This document shows, one piece after another, positions 24,242 to 32,400 of a DNA stretch of 64,000 nucleotides; within the stretch, counting starts at the first letter, position 1, and each line of letters opens with the position of its first letter. The DNA is from Clostridia bacterium (lineage in GTDB: Bacteria > Bacillota > Clostridia > Christensenellales > Aristaeellaceae), in the NCBI GenBank assembly GCA_017428385.1, contig JAFRQX010000038.1:62001-126000 (forward strand), in the 5' to 3' direction. Position numbers and translations under genes: made by a program. The notes under the pieces were generated by a model. The model was given only the letters and a program-made list of their open reading frames with translations. It was not told where the DNA came from and searched no databases.

Positions 24242-25279
24242 TTAGAAATGACTTTCCTTCACAAATTCAGCAAAGCAGGGAAGAGTAAAATACAGATAGC
24301 CACGGGCCTGACCATTGACGATACCCTTACGGATTAATCTCATTCTGTAAGGGTTAAACTGATTTGAATCCATATTTAGATGCTGACGTATGTCTGAAAT
24401 GCTTCCATCTGGGGATTCAGCTATGGCATAAGCGACATCACGATCTATAGCAGAGAGCTCTGCCCATATCTTTTCGTATACATATTCTTCTAAATATTGT
24501 TTGAATTCGATGTATATCCTTTTTTCATCATCTTTGTATTTCCAGGAAAAATAACCAAGAACCTGAAAAGCAAAGGAATATCCTTTTGTTAATTTTGCGT
24601 ATTTTAGTGCCTTTTCATAATCATATTTTAGTACTTGCTGATAGTTCTCTGTCATAGTACCGATATTTAGAGGCTCGAGGGTGATCTTGGGAGCACGATA
24701 AAGGAATGTCATGCTTTTTTCGTTTTGTAAACTATGTATATTTTCGTAAAGACCAGTCATCAGTAAGAAAACGGGAAGATTTTTGCGAAGAAGAATCTGG
24801 AAAGTACTAGCAAAAATGCGCATATTTGAAGTATTTGATACTTCGTCAATAGTGATCAGGACTTTTTTGTTGTGCTTTTGAATAGCTTCAAGCATCTGGA
24901 TGAGTGCAGATTCAATATCTGTCAAGGGAGCGCTTCCACTGACTTCGAGGCCAATTCCCAAGAAAGAAAGATTGATCTTCGCTGTTTTGAATATATTTGC
25001 TAGATAGTTCATACTATTTAGTTTAGCTGCCAAACTAATAAGCAAATCTCTCTCGGGATTAAGTTCGACAACTATCCAATGATTGTCAGAAGCAATCTCG
25101 CGGCTAATTGTGCTCATGAATACAGTTTTGCCACTGCCGCGTACGCCGGTGATTAGGCATATCTGTTGTGATGGCTTTTCTTCCATAAATGATTCAATTA
25201 GATCCTTTGACTGAGAAAGGCGTGGAATCATTTCGACTGGCTCTTTGCCAAATGTTAATACATAAGGATTGTTTGGCAT
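24242..25279 (-). CDS. AAA ATPase with winged-helix C terminus (Orc1/Cdc6- or STAND-like)
   Basis: The protein has 345 aa. Walker A GVRGSGKT (45-52) and Walker B VLITIDEVSN with D145 and E146 are clear. A central AAA+ lid is followed by a region (about 270-340) that reads as a winged helix (DGSISDIRQHLNMDSNQFNPYRMRLIRKG). This layout is that of archaeal-type ATPases and Cdc6-like proteins, which include many bacterial regulators of mobile elements. AAAAGGAGA lies 6 nt upstream of the ATG. Four regular direct repeats directly upstream look like its binding sites. Replication initiation or autoregulation are both possible. Confidence 0.7.
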   Translation of the reverse strand: MPNNPYVLTFGKEPVEMIPRLSQSKDLIESFMEEKPSQQICLITGVRGSGKTVFMSTISREIASDNHWIVVELNPERDLLISLAAKLNSMNYLANIFKTAKINLSFLGIGLEVSGSAPLTDIESALIQMLEAIQKHNKKVLITIDEVSNTSNMRIFASTFQILLRKNLPVFLLMTGLYENIHSLQNEKSMTFLYRAPKITLEPLNIGTMTENYQQVLKYDYEKALKYAKLTKGYSFAFQVLGYFSWKYKDDEKRIYIEFKQYLEEYVYEKIWAELSAIDRDVAYAIAESPDGSISDIRQHLNMDSNQFNPYRMRLIRKGIVNGQARGYLYFTLPCFAEFVKESHF

Positions 25280-25322
25280 GGTTTTCTCCTTTTATTGTCC
25301 AAGTGATACAGGATACAATGTC

Positions 25323-25429
25323 TGTTGCTGATGTTTACTGTTTATAGGTTCTTTTACTGTCGTTTACTGTTTGAAGATACTTTTACTGTCGTTTACTGTT
25401 GCATAACAATTTTACTGTCGTTTACTGTT
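25323..25429. repeat. Four iteron-like direct repeats, period exactly 29 bp
   Basis: TTTTACTGTCGTTTACTGTT occurs at 25352, 25381 and 25410 without a mismatch; a degenerate copy (TGTTGCTGATGTTTACTGTT) occurs at 25323. The 9-bp spacers differ. Each unit holds two TTTACTGT half-sites 10 bp apart, one helical turn. They lie 44-150 bp upstream of the minus-strand AAA ATPase. Confidence 0.85.
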
Positions 25430-25559
25430 CGCGTCAAGATGAAAATAAAAAGATAATATATTTTGAAACAAATGTAGGGTTGACATGATTGGTATAATAA
25501 ACTAAAAGTATAAAAGTATAGGATATATTTCGAAATATCGATATGTGAGGAACTGTACA

Positions 25560-25912
25560 ATGCCAGCTGGAATTACGACACAATATGGTTTTTTATTCCA
25601 ACGGTATATTTTTATCAAAACGGTATTAGATTTCATTGGTATTGATACTTTTTTGTTTATGAAGGTGCAGATGATATTGATGTCATTAATGAAGAACGGA
25701 TAGTTTCAATAGGAATTTCAAACAATACATATATCCAAGTTAAAAGTGGTAACTCATTTGATGAGATATATCCGTCATTGATAAAAATGGCACAAAGTAT
25801 AGGAATACAAACCATATTTATTTCCAAACATTTACCAACATATATAAAGCAAGAAGATTTAACTGATATAAGCGGAGGCCTCAATCCATTCCATTTGAGA
25901 AGAGGTGATTAA
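25560..25912 (+). pseudogene. Frameshifted remnant resembling the N terminus of a Cap4/DUF4297-type endonuclease
   Basis: From the ATG at 25560 (TGAGG 9 nt upstream) the frame reads MPAGITTQYGFLFQRYIF and VLDFIGIDT. At the T6 run (25649-25654) the sense continues one frame over as FVYEGADDIDVINEERIVSI, IQVKSGNSF and ISKHLPTYIK to a stop at 25912. One extra T would join them. The GF-x-FQ helix, EGADDIDV and QVKSG order resembles dsDNA endonuclease domains of the Cap4/DUF4297 group, where D and QxK are catalytic. The effector half of such proteins is missing. It is a decayed defence gene or, less likely, a slippage-controlled one. Confidence 0.5.
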
Positions 25913-25919
25913 AGAATAA

Positions 25920-26096
25920 CTGGTAGAATATGATTGTCACTGTCATAAAAATGATATAAAATATTCTTTGAAAGATGTTCCGCTGGGAAGGATCCGAATG
26001 GATTTTTCCAGACCCGCAGGGAAAAGTATCTGGTATACAATACTTATTCCCGGAAAAGAGCTGCCATCTTTCAAAGCCATTCGTATAAATACATGA
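25920..26096 (+). CDS. Possible small protein with CTG or other non-ATG start
   Basis: A 58-codon open stretch reads EYDCHCHKNDIKYSLKDV, then LGRIRMDFSRPAGKSIWY and LIPGKELPSFKAIRINT. It has protein-like composition with two Cys/His and a basic strand. No ATG opens it; GAGGTG at 25903 lies about 11 nt before an in-frame CTG. It could instead be the last part of a longer gene broken upstream. I do not recognise it. Confidence 0.3.
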   Translation: MVEYDCHCHKNDIKYSLKDVPLGRIRMDFSRPAGKSIWYTILIPGKELPSFKAIRINT

Positions 26097-26171
26097 ACGA
26101 AGCAATGGTTACATTGCGGAGTTCGTAGAAACTTACGGATGATGTAAGTAACAGAAAGGAGGAGCAGCTAT

Positions 26172-26387
26172 TTGGAGAAGAAACTGAGAGCTTTGTTTGA
26201 CTTCCAAAAGTTTGAACAGAATGCAGATCTTCAGAACGTGATCGACAGAGTGCACGCACGCTACAGAAGCAGCCATGCACGGATGCTGGACGATGACGAG
26301 GCTGATATGGTGGCAGCGGCGGGCATGCCAGACACAGCCATGAAGAAGCAGAGTCTGTTCGACAAAGAAAAAGATGACAACTCCTGA
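26172..26387 (+). CDS. Small hypothetical protein coupled to an ECF sigma factor
   Basis: The protein has 71 aa with a TTG start preceded 9 nt upstream by AAAGGAGG. It is helical and acidic in the centre (RMLDDDEADMVAAAG). The last 14 nt overlap the start of the sigma factor gene, and the sigma gene has only a poor ribosome site, so translation is probably coupled. Genes beside ECF sigma factors often encode their anti-sigma factor. This one lacks a membrane helix or zinc-binding HxxxCxxC, so it would be an unusual kind. Confidence 0.6.
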   Translation: MEKKLRALFDFQKFEQNADLQNVIDRVHARYRSSHARMLDDDEADMVAAAGMPDTAMKKQSLFDKEKDDNS

Positions 26388-26853
26388 GTGGGAGAATATA
26401 TATGATCTGTACTGCGGAAAGGTAATGGGGTATATTGCAGCCCGGGTGCAGCGCCGGGCAGACGCTGAAGACCTTTGCGCAGACGTGTTCGAGAAGGCAT
26501 TCCGGAAGAGGGACGCCTTTGATGAGAGCAAGGCAAGCATCAGCACCTGGATCTTCACGATCACGCGGAATACGGTGATAGACTATTTCCGGAAGACGCG
26601 GCCGACAGAAGAACCGGATGAGAACCTGGCAAGTGATGAAGAGGTGGATGAACATCTGCTGAGCCAGGAAACGCTGAGCGAGCTTGCAACGGCATTGAAT
26701 AAGCTGCCGGAAGAACTGCAGGATATCATCGTGCTGATGTACTATGACGGTAAGCCGATGACCGAAGTGGCCATGATGATGGGGCTGAGCTACGGAGCGG
26801 TGAAGCTGCGGCATCAGAAGGCGCTGGCGCAGCTGAAGCTGATGATGCGGTAA
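26374..26853 (+). CDS. ECF-type RNA polymerase sigma factor
   Basis: The protein has 159 aa. Region 2 is seen as RADAEDLCADVFEKAFRK and STWIFTITRNTVIDYFRK (contacts with core and -10). Region 4 is ELATALNKLPEELQDIIVL, then MTEVAMMMGLSYGAVKLRHQ, the helix-turn-helix for the -35 element. Regions 1.1 and 3 are absent, as in ECF factors. It follows a coupled small gene and ends before a strong terminator. The target promoters are not apparent in the window. Confidence 0.85.
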   Translation: MTTPEWENIYDLYCGKVMGYIAARVQRRADAEDLCADVFEKAFRKRDAFDESKASISTWIFTITRNTVIDYFRKTRPTEEPDENLASDEEVDEHLLSQETLSELATALNKLPEELQDIIVLMYYDGKPMTEVAMMMGLSYGAVKLRHQKALAQLKLMMR

Positions 26854-26857
26854 ATAC

Positions 26858-26889
26858 AAAAGAGACGATACGATGTATCGTCTCTTTTT
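26858..26889 (+). terminator. Terminator after the ECF sigma gene
   Basis: AAAGAGACGATAC, GAT and GTATCGTCTCTTT form a perfect 13-bp stem followed by TTC. Confidence 0.85.
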
Positions 26890-26890
26890 C

Positions 26891-26966
26891 AATGAATACT
26901 TAAAACTGAAGACTTAAAACTTAAAAATGGAGGAAAACCCAGCTTCTGATAATGCAGAAGCTGGGT
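26891..26966. repeat. Heptameric CTTAAAA array with attached hairpin, site 2
   Basis: AATGAATA is followed by CTTAAAA-type units, AATGGAGGA, and then CCCAGCTTCT/AGAAGCTGGG, a perfect 10-bp hairpin (26938-26966). The array-then-ATGG-then-hairpin order recurs at 40252, 43991, 48527, 54438, 56188 and 61731. Confidence 0.75.
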
Positions 26967-26984
26967 TATTGAACAATTTATATG

Positions 26985-27430
26985 GCCTACGGCCTTAGTA
27001 AGGGATTCCTCCATTTCGGCTTCGCCTTCAGTCGGAATGACACCATCGCTGCGGCGGGGAGATCCTTCGACTCCATTTTATTCCGCTCAGGATGACATGG
27101 GGATGTCTGCTGGCAGGAGCGGAAATATGACAGAGGGACAGACCAACTGTCACGTTCCTTTGGAATGATGACAGTTGGTCTGTCCCTGCCGTCACATTAC
27201 CGCATTACGCGGTGGATTTTGGAGGCTTATCCGCTGCGGCGGGGGAGATCCTTCGACGCGGGCGCAAGCGCCCTTGCTCAGGATGACATGCGGATATCTG
27301 CTGGCACATTACCGCATTGCGCGGTGGATTTTGGAGGTTTATCCGCTGCGGCGGGAGAGATTCTTCGACGCGCTTCGCTTGCTCAGAATGACATTTGGAA
27401 GCGACGGTGTTCCGGTCAGGAGACACGTGA
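26985..27430. repeat. Repeat-filled gap: TTCGAC/GATGACA elements and a GGGACAGACC palindrome
   Basis: The gap has no gene. It holds a TAAGGGATTCCTCC...GGAATGACA element followed by AGATCCTTCGACTCC...CTCAGGATGACA (26996-27100), a palindrome with arms GGGACAGACCAACTGTCA (27134-27186), and two tandem copies of an approximately 112-bp unit (from 27193 and 27305) beginning CACATTACCGCATT and ending TCAGRATGACA. Confidence 0.7.
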
Positions 27431-27434
27431 ACAA

Positions 27435-29363
27435 TTATTGCTTAGTTCCTTTATACTCCAGACACAGCATGGTGAGGTCGTCGAACTGTTCGGCGTTGCC
27501 GACGAAGGAAGAGACGGCATTCTTTACGGATTCGAGAATGGCGCCGGGATCCTTATCAGTGGCGGTGTTGAGGGCTGCAATCATCCGATCGGTGCCGAAC
27601 ATCTGCTGATTGGCGTCAGTGGCTTCGGGCACACCGTCGGTATAGACAAACAGCTTTGTTCCGGGCTCCAGCTGCAGGGTATACTCCCGGTACCGGACGC
27701 CGGGCATACCGCCCAGGACAAACCCGTGCTTGTCCTTCAGAATCTCAAAGGAACCGCCGGCTTTCCGGAGCGCCGGATACTCATGGCCCGCGCTGGCCGC
27801 GGTCAGGATGCCGGTGGAAATCTCCAGCACGCCCAGCCAGACCGTGACGAACATCTGCTCAGGGTTCCGATTGCAGATCTCGTTATTCACCTCAGTCAGG
27901 ATCTTCGCCGGTGACAGCTCGTGCATGGCCACGTGGTGGATCAATGCCGAGGACAACATCATAAACAGGGAAGCGGGGACACCCTTGCCGGATACATCGC
28001 CGATGACCAGGCACAGATGATCCTCGTCGATCAGGAAGAAGTCATACAGGTCACCGCCGACCTCCCGGGCAGGAGTCATGGAAGCGTATAGGTCAAACTC
28101 ATGACGATCCGGGAAAGGCGGGAAGATCTTGGGCAGGAAGTTGGACTGAATCCGTGTGGCCAGAGAAAGCTCCGTGGTAACCCGTTCCTTTTCCAGTTCC
28201 AGGGCATGACGCTCCATGGCGGTACGGATATAGTGGGCAATTACCGACGCCAAATACAGCGCGACAATCGCGACCGGCAGCCACAGCACATGCACCACCC
28301 ATCCGCCGAGCCAGAAGGCCCAGGAACCGATGAGGGACATGATGATGATCGTGACGCACAGGATACCGCCGATGCGGTTGTTCACCCGGAAGAAAAGGAA
28401 CGCAACCCCGATACAGAAGAGCGCCATGATAATAAACTGGGGATCGTCCGGGGCTTCGGCTTTCAGGTTGCCTTTGAAGAGGCTCTGGATCACGTTGGCC
28501 TGGTATTCCACACCGTTCATGCCCTGGCCGCGGTCGGCTGCGGTCACGTACGCGTCCTGCAGGGCGGCAGCATAAGGCCCGATGAGGACAATCTTGTCCT
28601 TCCAGACATCGGAAGGGATCTGACCGGTGATCAGGTTATAGAGGGTCAGCTTTTCATCAAAAGCACCGGGTTTCCCGGTGAAAGGCACATAATAATGATT
28701 GCCGGCATCAGTCGCGGGCAGGGTAAGGGCTTTGCCCTGCTTTTCCATATAGAGCTTAGCAGTCTGTGCGGCCATGGACAGCACCTGTTCGCCATCCGGC
28801 CGGCGGACATACAGCATGGCATGGCGCAGGATGCCGTCCACCTTATCCAGCATGGCATTGATATGCCCCTGGGTGGTGACATCCCGCAGGGCCGGATAGG
28901 GTTCGACAAAACTGAGGACGGCGGCCCCGTTCATGGATAGGGCATGACCGTTCTCCCATGTGATATCCGTGCCGTATTCCGCCATGCAGGCAGTGACCAC
29001 ATTGCCAAGTTTCTCCGCAGCCCGGGCCAGCTGGTTATCCGAAGCGGGATCAATCTCTGATTCATAAAGGACGTCGATGGCGGTGACGGCCGGTTTGCTG
29101 TCCGGATCCGCTGCCAGTTCTTCCAGGGCCATGGCCATATAGGAACGATAATTGGAAGTGGGACCGAAGGAGCCCAATGCATTCATTGTGCTGTTGTCGA
29201 TCCCGATGATGACAATGTCTTTGGAAGGAATGCCGTTAGCCTGATACAGGGAATCCTGGGCCAGGCGGTCAAGGTAATGAAGGGCACCGGCATAAATCAG
29301 GGAAAGGACAATAAGGGACACCATAAGGGGAATGAGAATAAAACGAACTAACGATTTTTTCAT
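27435..29363 (-). CDS. CHASE2-domain PP2C (SpoIIE-type) phosphatase
   Basis: The protein has 642 aa. An N-terminal helix (about 8-30) precedes a CHASE2 extracellular sensor (DIVIIGIDNSTMNALG, AIDVLYESE, KIVLIGPYAAALQDAY), then about three membrane helices (near 310-385), then the SpoIIE phosphatase: GGDLYDFF, GDVSGKGVPASLFM, YTDGVPEATD and QFDDLTMLCLEY. CHASE2 proteins are often encoded beside FecR-domain proteins, and here the upstream gene is exactly that, so the pair probably senses a periplasmic or surface signal. The likely substrate is a phosphorylated STAS protein. Confidence 0.9.
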   Translation of the reverse strand: MKKSLVRFILIPLMVSLIVLSLIYAGALHYLDRLAQDSLYQANGIPSKDIVIIGIDNSTMNALGSFGPTSNYRSYMAMALEELAADPDSKPAVTAIDVLYESEIDPASDNQLARAAEKLGNVVTACMAEYGTDITWENGHALSMNGAAVLSFVEPYPALRDVTTQGHINAMLDKVDGILRHAMLYVRRPDGEQVLSMAAQTAKLYMEKQGKALTLPATDAGNHYYVPFTGKPGAFDEKLTLYNLITGQIPSDVWKDKIVLIGPYAAALQDAYVTAADRGQGMNGVEYQANVIQSLFKGNLKAEAPDDPQFIIMALFCIGVAFLFFRVNNRIGGILCVTIIIMSLIGSWAFWLGGWVVHVLWLPVAIVALYLASVIAHYIRTAMERHALELEKERVTTELSLATRIQSNFLPKIFPPFPDRHEFDLYASMTPAREVGGDLYDFFLIDEDHLCLVIGDVSGKGVPASLFMMLSSALIHHVAMHELSPAKILTEVNNEICNRNPEQMFVTVWLGVLEISTGILTAASAGHEYPALRKAGGSFEILKDKHGFVLGGMPGVRYREYTLQLEPGTKLFVYTDGVPEATDANQQMFGTDRMIAALNTATDKDPGAILESVKNAVSSFVGNAEQFDDLTMLCLEYKGTKQ

Positions 29364-29475
29364 GCCGAAAAACCCTCATAAATCAGGTAGGAGGTAGGAG
29401 TAAGAGATGAGGGAACGAAAGGCACTGTCCCTTTCGTTCCCACAATTGTCAGTTACGTTCCCGCAAAGATGCGGA

Positions 29476-32400
29476 TTAGTTCAGAGTCAGGGTACCGCCG
29501 ATCTGCTGGAACTGAACAAAGCCGCCACCGCCGGAGGGCTCAGCGACAATATCGTAAGTTCCGGGTGATGGGAAGTCATCGCTGTGGTAGATTGAGATGT
29601 CAACGGTAAACGAACAGAACAATGTGCTGGAGGAACCGGACGGAGTCAGGTCTACCTGGCCACTTAGTTTCGCAGAGTCAAAATCGTAATCACCGATGGT
29701 AATATTCGCAGAGTCTCCGTCATGCTCACCGCCTGCGACCTTGGCGGTGACAGAACTGAAAATACCGTATGCTGAATAAGAAGCAGCATCCTGTGTATGA
29801 CTGCCGACATATATGTTGATCAGAATCTTACTTATCTTTAGGGTCCCTTCTGCTGTGGTGATGTTGTAATTGCCGGCTTTTGTATTGCTGTTCAGCGTAT
29901 AGGTGAAAGTGTTAGGCGTGCTTCCGGGATCTGTGATGGTACCGGAAAACTCATAGGTTGCCCCTTCGCCGGGAGCAAACCCGTCGCCGGAAACCGTAAC
30001 ACTGTGCTTGGTTAAGGGACTTGCGTTATAGGTTTTGGAACCGTTGTCACTTGTGATGGTGACATTCCGCTTTTCGATGGAAAGTGTGCCGGGGTTGACG
30101 GTGATATCATAGAGATCAGCGCCGGCGGTGATATTGATATCGTTGGAAGCCGTCTGCCCGGCGTCTGTAATAGCGGCACCCTTCAGCGTATACTTCAGGC
30201 CGGGCGCACCGTCCACAGTATACTCTGTGCCATCAAAGGTGAAGGGAGAACCGTCATATGTTTTGGATCTGTCACCAGTGTTGATGGTGACTGCTTGTTT
30301 TGTAACTTCCAGGGTGCCTTCCGTCTTTGTTATGTTATAGTTGGAGGCATTCGTCCCTTCATTCAGGGTGTAGGTGAAGGTGTTGGCGCTGGAACCGACT
30401 TCCGTCTGCTCACCGGTGACGGAATAGGTCGCACCTTCTCCGGACACAAAACCATCGCCGCCGACAGTCACCTCGCTGTTTTTGAGCGGAGATCCATCGT
30501 AAACCTTGCTGTCTGACGCGCTTGTGAGGGTGACGTCACGCGGGTTCACCTTCAACGTGCCGAAGACGGTTTTGATGTTGTAATTATTGAGGTCAGTATA
30601 GCCAACGGCGTTGACTGTGAAGGCGTTCTCACTGCTGCCGGCATCCTTCCGGGATCCGGTGAAAGCGACAGAGAACCCATCTACATCAAGGAAGCTGCCT
30701 TCGGTGATTGTGAATTCTTCACATTTCTGCTCGGTACCGTCGTATTTCGACTCGACAGACGCGCTGGTGATTGTGACGTCGCGCTTGTTGATAGTCAACG
30801 TACCGGGAATGATTGTAATATTGAAGTTTTCTTCCTTATGGGATCCATAGTCAATCTCGAGGGTGTTTGTATATGTGCCGGCCGCCCATTCATCGGAGCC
30901 GAGTTCACGATAACCAATCGAGAGTTCGTCGTGGGACGTATAACTCCAGTCGGTTGTCATGGGGCAGGGATAACCGTCATAGGTCTTGGTGTAGTCGCTT
31001 GCGGTAAGGGTGATTGCATACGGCTTGATGGTGATGGATCCATCGGTTCCGTTGTTCACGACGACATCGTAATTACCGGCGTTTCCATGCAGCGAATAGG
31101 CAACATCCAGATAATAGGTATCCGCGTCATCGCCGCGCTGCGGAACCGGCCCGATGGCAAACTCAATGGAATCGTCCCCGATGAGGTTATAGGTAGCGAA
31201 ATAATCGTAACCGGATTCCGTGGTGGTTCCGGAGAGCGAGGTGCCGTTACCGGTGCAGGAGACGGAGAAGGGGATATCGGCGCCATAGTCATAGGTTCCG
31301 CCGGAAGTGGTGAAGGAAACCGGATAAGGAAGGACCGTCAGGCTGCCGGCTTCAGGATAGACCTTACAGGCAGAAGTGACGTTGTTGCCGTTTTCGTCCA
31401 TAATCACATAACTGGCGATGGTACATTCGGTTTCACCGACATCGGTCTGTGTGCCGGAAAGGGTGACGGTAAAGGTATAACCTTCAGGTAAAAGCTCAGA
31501 ATCGACGTCTTCTGCAGAAGGAATGATCGGTTCACCGTCATAGACTTTGCTATAGGAAGGCGCGTAGAGGTAAATCTCGACGGGCTCCGGAGTTTCAGTA
31601 GGAGTCGGAGAAGGCGTCGGGGTCGGAGTCGGTGTGGGTGTAGGAGTAGGAGTAGGCGTGGGCGTCGGTGTAGGAGTCGGCGTCGGAGTAGGCGTTTCTG
31701 CAGGGGCAGTGACGGTAAGAATACCCAGGACAGAAGAGACGGCATAGTTATTCGGGTCTACGCTGCCCCAGTCTATTTCATAAGTATTGTCCGTCTTGCC
31801 GACTTCCGTGATCGTGCCCGTAGCGGTAACAGTGATCTGATCTCCGGGCAGAAGACCCTCAATGGTGACGTCCTCGCAGGTGAGGGGTTCACCGTCATAG
31901 AACTTGGAAGCAGAACCGGTCCGGATGGTAATGAGAACAGGATTGATGGTGATCGTTGTTCCGGTGATGGAAGAGGACGGGATGCTGATGTTCTCCGAGG
32001 CGAGTGTGATCTCCGCTTTCATGGTATAGGTACCCGCACCGGTACCCATACCGGTAATGGACATCTCAATCGTATCTCCGGTGAAGAGGACAAACCGGTA
32101 TTTCTGCTCCGGAGCGCGGGCCATGGGAACAGCGCTGGCGACCAGGTTCCGGATCCTCGAAGCGGACAGCATGGAGGCTTTGACCGTCTCACCGGCATGA
32201 GCGCCGTTCACGTATGTGAGGACGGGCTCGGGAACGATCATGCTGCCGGTATACCCGGCGGAACCGGTGCCGCAGGAGATGCTGACAGAAAGGGGCTCAA
32301 CCGTGAGGGTGCCCTTTTTTATTTTGATGTTTTCAAACTGATCGGTGACGTCAACATTGTTCTTATCCAGAATCTTATAGCTGGTGATCCTGGATTCGCT

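Noticed and set aside
25323..25429. CRISPR-like array
   Set aside because: The spacers are only 9 bp, there are four units and no cas genes; iterons fit better.
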